Shown here one piece after another: positions 46,214 to 56,300 of a stretch of DNA of 64,000 bases. The notes below the pieces were generated by a model that saw only the letters and a program-made list of their open reading frames with translations, was not told the DNA's origin and made no database searches. Position 1 is the first letter of the stretch. Every line of letters starts with the position of its first letter. Origin of the DNA: Nocardia elegans NBRC 108235 (GTDB lineage Bacteria; Actinomycetota; Actinomycetes; Mycobacteriales; Mycobacteriaceae); the NCBI RefSeq assembly GCF_001612845.1, contig NZ_BDBF01000001.1:62001-126000 (forward strand), written 5' to 3'. The position numbers and the translations under genes are program-made.

Positions 46214-48297
46214 TGGCTACGCTCGCTATCGACAAAGACTTTCTGCTCGACTTCGGCAGGCTCGACCGCCCGCTCCAAGACAAGGTCGCCGGGGTCTTCG
46301 AAAAATTCGAAACCGCAACCCATTCGGGTCTTCACCTCGAGAAGATCAACAACGCGCGCAACCCGCGCATTCGTTCCATCCGTATCGACAAGTTCTGGCG
46401 CGGCATCGTTCTAGCCCCCGAATCGGGCGAAACCTATACGTTGCTGAAGGTGCTCCCGCACGACGACGCTTATATCTGGGCACAACGCCGTGACGTGTCG
46501 GTCAACCGGGCCACCGGCGGCATCGAAATCCGCGACGAGGTCGCATTCACCGAGGCTTTACCCGCTATGACCGCCGCAGCCGAGCAGACCGAGCATCGTC
46601 TGTTCGGGCAGATCAAGGACAGTGATCTGGAGCGGCTCGGCATTGACGACCGTACCGCTACCTTCGCTCGTGCGCTCACCACCGTCGAAGCGCTCGAGGC
46701 AGCTCAGGACTTCCTGCCCACCACGCAGTGGCAGGTTCTCTATGGCCTGGCCGCCGGAATGACACCCGATGAGGTGTGGTCTGACCTCGGAGCAGACCTG
46801 ATCTCCGAACCGATCGACACCGATGACCTCGACGCCGCCCTGACCCGCAGCGCGGGGCGCGTGCTGCTGGTCGACGGGCCCGACGAACTGATGGCAGTGT
46901 TCGCCGATCCGTTCGCACTGTGGCGAATCTACCTGCATCCGGCTCAGCAATCGCTCGTCGACGGCACCTATAGCGGCCCCGCGCGCGTAACCGGCGGACC
47001 AGGCACCGGGAAAACCGTTGTGGCGCTGCACCGCGCCAGACGCCTTGCCGAGCGCGGCGCGGGCAAAGTACTGGTCACGACTTTCACATCCACCCTCGCA
47101 GAATCCCTCGACGAGGGAATCTTGATGTTGGTCGACGATCCTGCCGCTGCTTCGCGCATCGTCGTCCAACACGTCGACCGCATCGCGCATCGTGTGTTCC
47201 GCGACAAGCGTGGCGCTCCGCGGCTCTTGACCGCCGATGACGAAACTGCGCTCTGGCGCGAAGTACACGCTGCGCTGCCGACACCGTTCACCGAAGCGTT
47301 TCTCGCCGAGGAGTGGCGGCAGGTTGTTCTCGCCCAGGGGATTACCTCGGAAGGCCAATATCTCGCTGCTCGCCGGCGAGGACGTGGTCGCAGACTCGGC
47401 CCCTTGCAGAAAGAACAAGTGTGGGCCACGATCAGCGCCTTCGAACACGAACTGCTCCGCCGAGGCGTCTGGACACACGACACCGTCCGCCGAGAAGCGA
47501 CCCGGATCCTCAGCGAACACGCAGATAAGCCTTATCGGCACATCATCGTCGACGAAGCACAAGACCTCAGTCCCGACCAGTGGCGGCTCCTGCGCGCTGC
47601 CGTTGCCGAGCAGCCTGACGACATGTTCATCGCGGGCGATACCCACCAGCGAATCTACGACAACCACGTCAGCCTCCGCGATGTCGGTATCAACGTCGCC
47701 GGCCGTTCACGACGGCTGTCCATCAACTACCGCACCACCGCCGAAATCCTGGCCTGGAGTCTCGGTCTCATCCACGACGAGCCGATCGACGACATGAACG
47801 GCGGACTCGACTCCATCGCCGGCTGTCACTCCGAAGTCCACGGACTCTCACCGGAGGTGATCGGATTCGACTCGCAGGATGCCGAATTCGATCACCTGGT
47901 TGTGGCCGTCCGCGAGTGGCTCGACAGCGGAATCGCTGGCGACGAAATCGGTATCGCGACCCGCACGAACTGGCTCGGTGAGCAGATCGCGACCAAACTG
48001 CGCAGCGCGAAGCTCCCCACCCACCTACTTGCGCAGGGCGCTCCCCCGCCCGACGCTGTCGCAATCGGATCCATGCATCGCATGAAGGGACTCGAATTCC
48101 GTTGTCTCGCAGTAGCAGGCGTCAACGACGACACCGTACCCGCCGCCGCTGCCGTGACGCCGGAAGAAGAAGACCCGCACACCCATCAGCTCGACCTGCA
48201 ACGGGAACGGAGCCTGCTGTTCGTGGCGTGTACGCGGGCGCGGGAGCAGCTGTTGGTTTCTTGGCATGGGGCTCCCAGCAGATTTCTGAAGGTGTAG
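46213..48297 (+). CDS. UvrD-type helicase with RelE-like N-terminal domain
   Basis: A 694-residue SF1 helicase. The first 95 residues (FLLDFGRLDRPLQDKVAGVF through TYTLLKVLPHDDAYIWAQRR) have the strand-helix order of RelE/YoeB toxins. The helicase part shows Walker A GGPGTGKTVVALHRA (near 262), VDEAQDLSPDQW (near 446), INYRTTAEI, SMHRMKGLEF and ACTRAREQLL. AAGGAG lies five bases before the ATG at 46213, and that start overlaps the McrC stop by one base. It is the last gene of the operon and may degrade or remodel DNA cut by McrBC, or hold a toxin domain in check. Confidence 0.82.
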   Translation: MATLAIDKDFLLDFGRLDRPLQDKVAGVFEKFETATHSGLHLEKINNARNPRIRSIRIDKFWRGIVLAPESGETYTLLKVLPHDDAYIWAQRRDVSVNRATGGIEIRDEVAFTEALPAMTAAAEQTEHRLFGQIKDSDLERLGIDDRTATFARALTTVEALEAAQDFLPTTQWQVLYGLAAGMTPDEVWSDLGADLISEPIDTDDLDAALTRSAGRVLLVDGPDELMAVFADPFALWRIYLHPAQQSLVDGTYSGPARVTGGPGTGKTVVALHRARRLAERGAGKVLVTTFTSTLAESLDEGILMLVDDPAAASRIVVQHVDRIAHRVFRDKRGAPRLLTADDETALWREVHAALPTPFTEAFLAEEWRQVVLAQGITSEGQYLAARRRGRGRRLGPLQKEQVWATISAFEHELLRRGVWTHDTVRREATRILSEHADKPYRHIIVDEAQDLSPDQWRLLRAAVAEQPDDMFIAGDTHQRIYDNHVSLRDVGINVAGRSRRLSINYRTTAEILAWSLGLIHDEPIDDMNGGLDSIAGCHSEVHGLSPEVIGFDSQDAEFDHLVVAVREWLDSGIAGDEIGIATRTNWLGEQIATKLRSAKLPTHLLAQGAPPPDAVAIGSMHRMKGLEFRCLAVAGVNDDTVPAAAAVTPEEEDPHTHQLDLQRERSLLFVACTRAREQLLVSWHGAPSRFLKV

Positions 48298-48406
48298 TCC
48301 CACAGGGTGATTGGTTGCCGGGTCCACGTGGGATAGCAATCAGAGCAGCTCGGTGTGCCGGCCCCTGACGGCGCGATCTGTCGGTGGGGGCCACTACGAT
48401 CGGCGC

Positions 48407-49420
48407 ATGACCGTGGCGACCTTCCGACCGGACTCGCATCGATGTGGTTTCGTTTACGTTCTGAGCAACCCGGCGATGCCCGACATGGTTAAGATCGGCT
48501 TCACAGATCAACTTGTCGATGATCGCGCATCGAAACTATTCACAACGGGCGTTCCACTCCCCTTCGAAATCAATCTTCGAGCGCTTACGATGCGATGGGA
48601 AGATGTCGAAACGCTCGTACATCAGCAGCTTGCCCGCAAAAGGGTTACGTCGAGAAGAGAGTTCTTTTACATTTCTCCACATGAGGCCATTGAAACTATA
48701 TACACTTGCATCGAGACATTAAACGGTATTCGATCATGGCCAACCACCACCATTCATATCCTGGGAGGAACAGACCGGGTGATCCTCCCAACGAAGGCTA
48801 ACGACCTATTCGTACCGCTTGCCTACCCCGCGCCGTTTGCGAAAACAAGATGGGAGGTTATCGACCTGTGGCAATCTCACAGCGACGGCGACCAACTGGA
48901 GATCTACGCCGACTCCGGTTCGAGATGGGTTTCCGGATTGAGCGATGGAGATCTATATGGAGATGAAGATCCTGTCCCATTCCTGGACCGAAAGTGCGAG
49001 GCGCCGAATATTTCCCTCAATGGAAAGGAACGGCTAACCACCGGGGAACGATTGATATGGCTGAGAGACGACGTAAGTCCAGGCAAATGTATATTCAAGA
49101 TTTTCGAGGCCAAGGATGACTGCCAGATAGTCAGCCGCACTAGATATCCGAATATGTCCCTCGAGGACGGTGTGAATATCCTAGAATTTCCGACGCGATC
49201 CCCCTCTCCAATCATGGCAACCATAGTTTCTGGCGCACTCAAATTAAAAGGGCCGAGACACTGGGCTCCCCGACCAGCGGATCGCCCTTTTATAGGCAAC
49301 GAAAGAGCCGATCCTAGCCGTTGGCTTCGCCAGCTGGGACCTAAAAGAAATGGCGCTAACGAAACGAAGAACTCGCAGCCAAAAGGTACTGGCAAAATCG
49401 AGCAGATGGGGTTGTGGTAG
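48407..49420 (+). CDS. T5orf172/GIY-YIG-like nuclease domain protein, low-GC and probably acquired
   Basis: A 337-residue protein. Its N-terminal 90 residues match the T5orf172 branch of GIY-YIG nucleases: CGFVYVLSNPAMPDMVKIGF, then a helix, PLPFEINLRAL, EDVETLVHQQLARKRV and REFFYISPHEAI. The remaining 240 residues are unknown. Third-position GC is clearly lower than in all neighbours (many ata, aaa and tta codons), suggesting recent arrival from another genome. It lies 109 bases after the defence operon on the same strand and may be a cargo gene of the same island. Confidence 0.7.
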   Translation: MTVATFRPDSHRCGFVYVLSNPAMPDMVKIGFTDQLVDDRASKLFTTGVPLPFEINLRALTMRWEDVETLVHQQLARKRVTSRREFFYISPHEAIETIYTCIETLNGIRSWPTTTIHILGGTDRVILPTKANDLFVPLAYPAPFAKTRWEVIDLWQSHSDGDQLEIYADSGSRWVSGLSDGDLYGDEDPVPFLDRKCEAPNISLNGKERLTTGERLIWLRDDVSPGKCIFKIFEAKDDCQIVSRTRYPNMSLEDGVNILEFPTRSPSPIMATIVSGALKLKGPRHWAPRPADRPFIGNERADPSRWLRQLGPKRNGANETKNSQPKGTGKIEQMGLW

Positions 49421-49677
49421 CGGGAAACCGGTTGGACCACGGATTCCCCTGGGCTGACGCCATACCGGCAATAGGTTTGCCCGGACCATGACCATAGTGT
49501 CGAAAGTGGTCACTGTTGAGCTGAGGCTATCGCAGCGATCGTTCCTTCAGCATGCGGAGGTCGACCGGGAACTCCGAGGATTCGAGCCTAACGAGCACCG
49601 TTGCCTACTATGCACAGGGTCCACCACCCGAGTACACGCGGAGCGGCTACCTGTAGCGATTGATGCGCCATGCCAAG

Positions 49678-50225
49678 TCATTCGGGGCAAGCGCCGCCAG
49701 TGATCGGGCAGACCTCAAGACTGTATTCGGATGGCGCGAACATGCGGTCCAGCGAGGGCTGCATCACGTCAGCACGGAAGCTGGGATCGATCCGACGAGC
49801 CAGAACAATCGCGGTGACCTCGACCGCGCCCGCACAGAGAAGGGTGGCCGCGGCTGATTGGGCGTGCCCGCCCTGCACCCAGGTGTCGTCGAGGACAATG
49901 ACATGCCGCCGGCAAGCAGAATCAGCAGCCGCTGGTAGGACGGATTTGCTCGCCGCTGCTGCGGAGACATCCGATCCTTATACCTGTACATGTCGTTGTC
50001 CGCCTGACCGCCGACACGTGCGTAGGTCAGGGGGATGACACGGCGCGCGACCGGAAACCCAAGCGTGTGCGAATCTTGGTAGCAACGCCAGCAGAAGCGG
50101 TATTGCGGAACAACGGGCCCGGTACACACTTCACAGGTCACGCCACGTTCGCGTACGGGGTTGCGCATGACGGCACCCAGCATGGAGCGGCTGAGCTCGC
50201 CCAGGCCGGGCGGTATCTGAGGCAT
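49678..50225 (-). pseudogene. ComF-like phosphoribosyltransferase gene with internal deletion and frame change
   Basis: The first part, in frame from the ATG at 50225, has the zinc ribbon CEVCTGPVVPQYRFCWRCYQ and the family motif NDMYRYKDRMSP, reaching PSYQRLLILLAG near 49920. The conserved PRPP loop RHVIVLDDTWVQGGHAQSAA then appears in a different frame, ending at the stop of 49678-49680. Compared with the usual nocardial family members the middle (roughly 90 residues) is missing and the frame is shifted at the join near 49915. It begins seven bases after dprA and was probably its operon partner. Confidence 0.65.
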
Positions 50226-50232
50226 AACCCGG

Positions 50233-51138
50233 CTATCCGATGGACGACAGCAGATCCTCCAGCTGTCGGGGCCGATCCAGCACGCTATCGATTACAGCCA
50301 GCGCCTCGTCCACACTCGACGCGACATGCACATCCGGCTTGGTGGCCATCTCACGGCCCCAGTCGGTGCCGGTGGCGACCGACTTCATCAGCACTACCGG
50401 GCGGCCGTGCTCGACAGCTTTACGGGCCTGAATCCGGGTCCCGCTGCGTTCGGACGCCTCCACAATGATCGTGGCCACGCTGTAGCCGGACATTGTGCCG
50501 TTGCGCTGCGGAAATGTCGTCTTGTCGTGCGGCTGATCCGGCCAGAACTGGGAGAAGACGGCTCCGTGGTCGGCGACATGCCGATGCAACTCACGATTCT
50601 GCGGCGGGAAGTGCTTGCGAATCCCGGTTCCTATGAATGCGACAGTGCGACCGGCGGCCTGGATCGCGGCCCGGTGGGCGGCCGTATCGACACCTGCGGC
50701 CAAGCCGGAAACGACGGTGAGACCGCGGCCGACCACGCCTTCGGCCAGCCTCTCGGCGATCTCGATGCCGGTCGGGCTGACATGGCGGGAACCGACGATC
50801 GCGACGCCGAGATCATCGGTGATGACGGTCCCGCGTGCGAACAGCAGAGCCGGGCGATCGAAAACGTCCCGCAGCCGATTCGGGTATCGATCGTCGCCCA
50901 AGGCAATGACCTGGATCCCGTCGTTCTCCCATGCATCGATCTCGCGCCGGGCCGAGTCGAGGTCTTCGTCGAGAGGGTCGCCCATCAAACTGGGCGGGCC
51001 GAGCCGGTCCCGCAATACGTCCAGCGCGGATTGCCCCTGCATGGTGGCGAGGACGAGTTCGCGCCCGGCCTTTTCGGCCCGGCCGCGCCGGAGCGACGCC
51101 ACTACCGCGGCGGTCTCGACCCGGTCATCTCTCACCAT
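50233..51138 (-). CDS. dprA: DprA/Smf-family DNA-processing protein
   Basis: A 301-residue protein with the Rossmann core of DprA: AIVGSRHVSPTGIEIAERLA, VSGLAAGVDTAAHRAAIQAA, GTVAFIGTGI-like strand after it, FPQRNGTMSGYSVATIIVEA and RIQARKAVEHGRPVVL. DprA loads RecA on incoming single-stranded DNA. In defence islands, DprA-like proteins with ComF partners are common and may sense or handle foreign DNA. There is no C-terminal winged helix. The ATG at 51138 has no clear Shine-Dalgarno site; TAGGCT lies seven bases upstream, so the mRNA may be leaderless. Confidence 0.85.
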   Translation of the reverse strand: MVRDDRVETAAVVASLRRGRAEKAGRELVLATMQGQSALDVLRDRLGPPSLMGDPLDEDLDSARREIDAWENDGIQVIALGDDRYPNRLRDVFDRPALLFARGTVITDDLGVAIVGSRHVSPTGIEIAERLAEGVVGRGLTVVSGLAAGVDTAAHRAAIQAAGRTVAFIGTGIRKHFPPQNRELHRHVADHGAVFSQFWPDQPHDKTTFPQRNGTMSGYSVATIIVEASERSGTRIQARKAVEHGRPVVLMKSVATGTDWGREMATKPDVHVASSVDEALAVIDSVLDRPRQLEDLLSSIG

Positions 51139-51274
51139 GTATTACAGCCTAACCTTCGAGCTGCGGCACCCAACCGAAACCCTGCGACTGCGGTGCGCCG
51201 CATGACGTCGTAACAGCCGTCATGTGCGCCACGATCGAGCTATGTCACCGACGGTGGTGTGGTAGGGGTTTCGT

Positions 51275-52194
51275 ATGAGAGGGAATCAGCAGGCGGCGTC
51301 CAGTGCCGTCGCGGCATCCGCGCATGCCGCATGCACGCGATTCCGCGGCACCGATCCGCCGCTGGTCGACCGCACGCCGCAAACTCGCCACCGATGTCTG
51401 CATCGCCGACGGTTCCGGCCGCATCCCCGAGGCCCGCTGGATGCGTGCGATGACCTTCGAGCGGCTGGTGCGTGATGAGAAGTTCGTGAGCGAGATCGCC
51501 ACCACGACGGTCGGACGGCTGGGGCTGGATCGGCCGACCTCGGTCGTCACCGCGAATGCGCTTGTGCAGCTGAACAAGACAGTCGCGCTGGTCAGCCAAG
51601 CCCACACCCGCGCGCTCGAATACGGCGCCGAAACCCTATCCACGGTCTCGCAATCCCCTTCCCCTGCTTCGGGGAGGAGGAGGCCACCGAGGTCAAGCCC
51701 GATTTCGTCGTGGTGGCTTCCGCAGTCGGCAAAGACTCGAACCTGGCTGATCGTCGGTGATGCCAAGGATTACGAACAAGTACGGTCCCGAATCCAGGCC
51801 ACTCGCCTGCTGAAGGGTTTCCTGCAGGTCGCTTTCGGGGCCGAGGCGGCCGAGGCGTGGGCGCGGCGGCCGACGGGGATATGCGGTGTGGCGACCGGCC
51901 GACGGGCACCTCGATCTGTGGCGGGCATTCTATCCCGAGTGGGGTGAGCTCAATTGTGTTGCGGCTCCGGGTGATCGGGGGCCCGCTATCGGCGAGGGGA
52001 TGGCCGCGCCGGTCGCCCGCATCTGGGAGCAGGTCGGTACCGGTGTGCCGACACTGCTCGAGGTCGCCGGCCTGCCGGACCCCGAAGCGGCAGATATCGA
52101 CCTTCCGTTGATGCAAGCGGTCGAATTATTGGCGATAGACGTGGACGCGATCAGAAGAGCAGTCAAAGTCGGGTTTCGGCTGGTGAGGACCTAG
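51275..52194 (+). pseudogene. PD-(D/E)xK nuclease-like gene broken by several frameshifts
   Basis: Pieces of one protein follow one another in different frames: an N-terminal piece ending FRGTDPPLVDR, then LATDVCIADGSGRIPEARWM to about 51640, then FGEEEATEVKPDFVVVAS, then TWLIVGDAKDYEQVRSRIQA to about 51870, and last YPEWGELNCVAAPGDRG to the stop near 52194. PDFVVV followed by GDAKDYE looks like a PD-(D/E)xK nuclease core. At least three frame changes are needed, so the gene is dead unless the sequence is faulty. Confidence 0.6.
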
Positions 52195-52224
52195 ATCGAC
52201 CGGCGGCTAAACTATCATGACTTC

Positions 52225-52878
52225 ATGTCCGTCCCAGAGACACAGCGCCCTGAACTCCCTGAGTACATGACCTGGGAAGAACTGTCGGCGCTTCCCGAAG
52301 AGATCGCCGAACATATCGAGCTCTGGGACGGACGCGTGGTGTGGTTGCGGCGCGGCCCGCACGAACACCAGGAGTTCACCAACCTGATCTGGAACGGACT
52401 GCGCACCTGCGCCAGAACCGCCATGACGGCGAACCCCGAGCAGTGCTGGCGAGTTGGTACCGAGACCAATGTGTTCTTCGGCCGCACCGGCATGTCGGAT
52501 TTCGTCACCCCGGATTTCATGGTCTATAAGTGCCTGCCGCAGCCGTACCAGTACGTCCGATCCGATCGAGTGGTTCTGGTGGGTGAAGTCCTCTCACCAT
52601 CCAATTCCGACGCCGACATGGAAGCGAAGAAGGCCCGCTACGCACGCGCCGGAATCCCGTGGTACTGGGAAGTCACCCTCGCCACCCACCGCAGCGAGAT
52701 CGCGCACATCCACGCCTACACCCTCGTCCCCGAAGTGAAGCCCCCGGACCCCCGCATCACCGTGCTGCACCGCGCCAACTACATCCTCGCCGGAGCCTGG
52801 TCCCCCACCGACACAGGCGCGGTCACCATCAATCACCCGTTCCCGATCAGCATCCCCTGGTCCGAGCTGGATTTCTGA
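52225..52878 (+). CDS. Uma2-family (DUF820) PD-(D/E)xK protein
   Basis: A 217-residue protein with the Uma2 pattern: MTWEELSALPEE, then HIELWDGRVVW, HEHQEFTNLIWNGL, TPDFMVYKCLPQ, LVGEVLSPSNSDADMEAKKA and the turn YARAGIPWYWEV. The family has a restriction-endonuclease-like fold (PD near 90, ExL near 117), though function is unproved. It is intact between two decayed genes. The start at 52225 is the first ATG and lacks a strong ribosome-binding site. Confidence 0.8.
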   Translation: MSVPETQRPELPEYMTWEELSALPEEIAEHIELWDGRVVWLRRGPHEHQEFTNLIWNGLRTCARTAMTANPEQCWRVGTETNVFFGRTGMSDFVTPDFMVYKCLPQPYQYVRSDRVVLVGEVLSPSNSDADMEAKKARYARAGIPWYWEVTLATHRSEIAHIHAYTLVPEVKPPDPRITVLHRANYILAGAWSPTDTGAVTINHPFPISIPWSELDF

Positions 52879-52985
52879 GCTGCGAGCAGTGTGCCGATCA
52901 CGGACCTCATAAGGTTGCTTTTCTGACCGAATATCGGCCGTAAAAGAAACACAACTCGACATGCACTCACATTGTGCATGCCGAA

Positions 52986-53282
52986 ATGTTCGCAAACAGC
53001 CCATCTGGTGCTCTTGTTCCGTCCGCACACCGGTTGCCCAATCCTGCCCTGCTGAGGCAACCGGCGCTACGACAGGAGGCGCAGAGCACCTCGGCGCTGG
53101 AAGGGACTTAACTGTACTTGTCCGGAGCGCTGGCGGAGCCGAATCTGACCGTCTCCCCTTGGTTCGAGACCAGGCGCGCCGAATACTACGACCGGCTGCT
53201 CGGGGTCAGCACGACTGGCGGTTGGAACGGATGGATTCAGTACTTCGCAGCCGGCGTCGGTGCGGCGGCGAACTCCGCGGCC
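52986..53282 (+). pseudogene. Fic-family gene reduced to its two ends by an in-frame deletion
   Basis: From the ATG at 52986 the frame reads SAHRLPNPALLRQPALRQEA and QSTSALEGT, the classic N-terminal part of Fic AMP-transferases, then a TAA at 53109-53111. The same frame goes straight on with LYLSGALAEPNLTVSPWFET, RRAEYYDRLL and WIQYFAAGV, the C-terminal part. The whole core with the HPFxxGNGR motif is missing. A deletion joined the two ends and left a stop at the junction. After about 53282 the family pattern is lost. Confidence 0.65.
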
Positions 53283-53385
53283 AGGCAGCGACGCCGGAGC
53301 CCTTCGCCAGTACGACGACAGTTCCTACAGCCGACGCTTCACGGCTCCCGACGTGCTCGGCAATCTTGCCGCGGTGACGCCTCGG

Positions 53386-56300
53386 CTACGCCGCAGGTTC
53401 CAGTTCCGATCCATTCCATGTGAACCGCACAGTCGTCACGGCATCGCTGTCATCGCCGGTGACGATCTGATGGATGGCGATACCGCTCAGTTCCGAGTAG
53501 GTGCACCATTCGTGATCGGAGGTGAGGATCAGGTCCAGTGACAGTGCGGACAGCAGGGCGAAGATCTGGCCGCGGTTGACGGCGTCGACGCCGACGAAGA
53601 CTTCGTCGAGCAAAATCACGCGGGGTGCTGTGGGGCTGGCGTGGTAGTGCGCGGCAACGGCTGCGAACAGCGGCAGATGCAGAGCGATCGCCTTTTCGCC
53701 GCCGGAGAGGGCGCCGTGCAGTCTTTTGGTGAGTTCCTGGAAGCCGTCGCCGTGGCCGCGGTCGATGCGCACGGTGAACTGGTGCCACCGGGTGTAGTCG
53801 AAGACCTCGGCCAGCTGTTGTTCCCAGCTGGTGGCGGAATCGGCGGCTTTGGCGTCCTCGATGCGCGCGCGCAAGAACCTGTGCAGGGCTTCGCGATTGG
53901 CGTCGCTGAGGTGGGCGGGATCCTTCAGGAGCAGTTCGCGGGCCGCGACGGTGCCCGGCGGCAGATCTTTGCCGACCTGCCACCGCAATTGCACGCCGAC
54001 GTCGGAGGCGGTGCGCACCTGGGACAGATGTTCGTTCATGGCGTCGACGAGTGCGCTTGCCTGCCGGATTCTGGAGGCAAGGTGACGGCGCGTGTCACCG
54101 GTGAGGGTCTTGTCGAACAGTTCGTGTTCGTGCTGGGTGATGTCGTTGCGGCTCTGGTCGGCTTCACGGCGCAGGATTTCCTTCAAGCCGGCCGCGCCGA
54201 CGCGAGTGCCGTCGACAACGGCGGTGAGGAGTTGGACGTCGCCGTCGGATTCGAGGTCCAGGTCGGCGCGGGCGCTCAGTGAGGTGCGGCATTCGTGCAC
54301 GGATTCGCTGAGCCGGCGCAGCGCATCGCCGATGTTGTTCGCGGTATGCGGGATGCTCGGCCAGGCCGCAGTCACCTTTCGTGCCGCGTCGAGGGCGGCG
54401 CGGACACCGCCGGAGCCGGTGAGCAGGTCACGGAAGGTGTCCGGTTCGGGGATTTCGGCGTCTGCGGACAGGTTTTTGCTGGCGAGGTCGCGGAACCGCT
54501 GCGCGCTGCGATCCCGTTCCACGGCCTTGTCCCGGTGGGCTTGCGCGGCGAGGTCGGCCCGGGTCGCTAGCTTGGCTTCCTCACCGGTCTCGGTGATCTG
54601 GCGGGCGCGTGCGGCTTCCAACGCTTCGGCCGCGTCGGTGAGTTCGGTTCGCAGAGCGGCGATCTCGTTCAACACCGCGCGGTATTCCATCCCCACCGAA
54701 TCCTCGACTGCCTGCAATTGCTCGCTGCTGTCGCGGAGTTCGGATTCAGCGTGGGCTACGCTGCCGGCGGACCGGTCCGCCTCATCGGCTGCGCTGGTGG
54801 CATTGTCGGCGCTGCCCCGTTCGTCGGCCTCGGCATGCTGGAGATCGCGGCGGTGGTCGAGCCAGGTCTGCGCTTTCCCCTCGAACGACTTCAGGGCGCT
54901 GCGCAGCGATTCCAGTGCGGGCCTTTCGATCGGCAGCCCGCTCTCGGCGCCCAGCAAATGCAGGTTCTGCAGCGCGGTCGCCTGCGCTGTTTGTGTGACG
55001 TGCAGGGCGTCGATCGCGGACCGCAACGCCCGGTCCGCGGCGTCCCGGCTGGTGGTTGCGCCAGCGAGGACCGTCTCGGCGGTGCGGAAGCCGCCGCGGT
55101 CCGGTTGTGCGCGCAGCTCGGCGTCGATCGACTCGCGCCGATTCGACAGCTTCCGCAGCGCCAGATCGTATTCGTCGATGCGCCCATCGATCTCGGCGAT
55201 CACGGACTGGAGTTCGGCGATGCGATGTTGCCGGTTTCGCCTTCTGGCCTCGGCGCCGATATAGGTCGCCGCCGGTTTGGCCCAGCTGCCGTGCAGGTTG
55301 CCGATGCGCCAGCGGCCGTCGGCACCGACCGCCATCGCCAGACCGTCAGCGAGGGTGCGTCCGAAGGAGATGGCGGCCAATATCTTTCGCACCGATTGGG
55401 TGTCCACGTCGGCCCCGTCGAGCACGGTCAGCACATCGGCGAGTGATTCGCCGGGGACGGCAGGAAGTGCATCGGGGGCGGCGAAGAGATCGTGGCCGGT
55501 TATCTCGCCCTGGGGTCCGATCCAGGCGTCCAGGATGCCAGCCGATTCCAGGGCGGCTTCGACCGCCGCAGCGGTGGCGAAATCGATGCCCGGTGCGAAA
55601 TCGACCAGCCGCCACAGGGGTGCGCCGGATATGGCGGACCGGTCGGCCGTCCGCCATTCGGGTGCGGCCGGCGGCACATCCTGTTCGGCGAGCAGCTTCT
55701 CGCGTTCGGTCTGCAACCGGCCCCGCCCGGCAATCGCCTCCCGCTTGTCTCGGCGGCAGGCTTCGGTCGCGGCGGCAATGTTCTCGCGGGCGTAGGCGAC
55801 CGCGCTGTTCACCTGCTCGGCAAATCCGGTATCGGAAGCTGCTGCCGCTATCAGGGACTCGGCATCCAACCGCAACTCGGAGCACCCGTCGGCCCACACC
55901 GCGATCTCTTGCCGCAGGGATTCCAGCGCCCGGTCCCGCTCGTCGCCGGCGGCACCGAGCTGCTCGTCGGCGTCTGCCAACCCTTGGCGTTCCTGCTCGA
56001 CACGCTGTTCGGCGGCCTCGCTCAACGCCTGCTTCTTCTCATACTCCTCGATGCCGCGTTCCACTCGTCGGACCCGATCATCTCGCGCCGCAACAGAATT
56101 GCGGAGCAGGCCGGAGCTGCCGGAAAGCTCACCGGCCGCGGCGATCTCGTCGAACGTGGCGTCCATCCCGCAGCGAAGGGCTGCCTGCTGAGCTTGCGAG
56201 CCGGCCTGGGCTACGGTCTCCCGCCACGATGCGACGCGCTGCTGAGCCTGCTGGTGGCGTTGTTCCGCCCTCGCTGCCAGGTCGCGGTCGCGGTGGGCTC

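Noticed and set aside
26427..48297. BREX system
   Set aside because: A PglX-like methylase is present, but there is no PglZ phosphatase, no BrxC/PglY ATPase and no BrxL or Lon-like protease.
49488..49703. 71-residue plus-strand open frame after the low-GC gene
   Set aside because: No family pattern, no ribosome-binding site, and it overlaps the end of the ComF-like remnant.
51139..51170. IdeR-like iron box upstream of dprA
   Set aside because: Only a half-site (GGTTAGGCT) is present, and the same bases are better explained as a TAGGCT promoter element.
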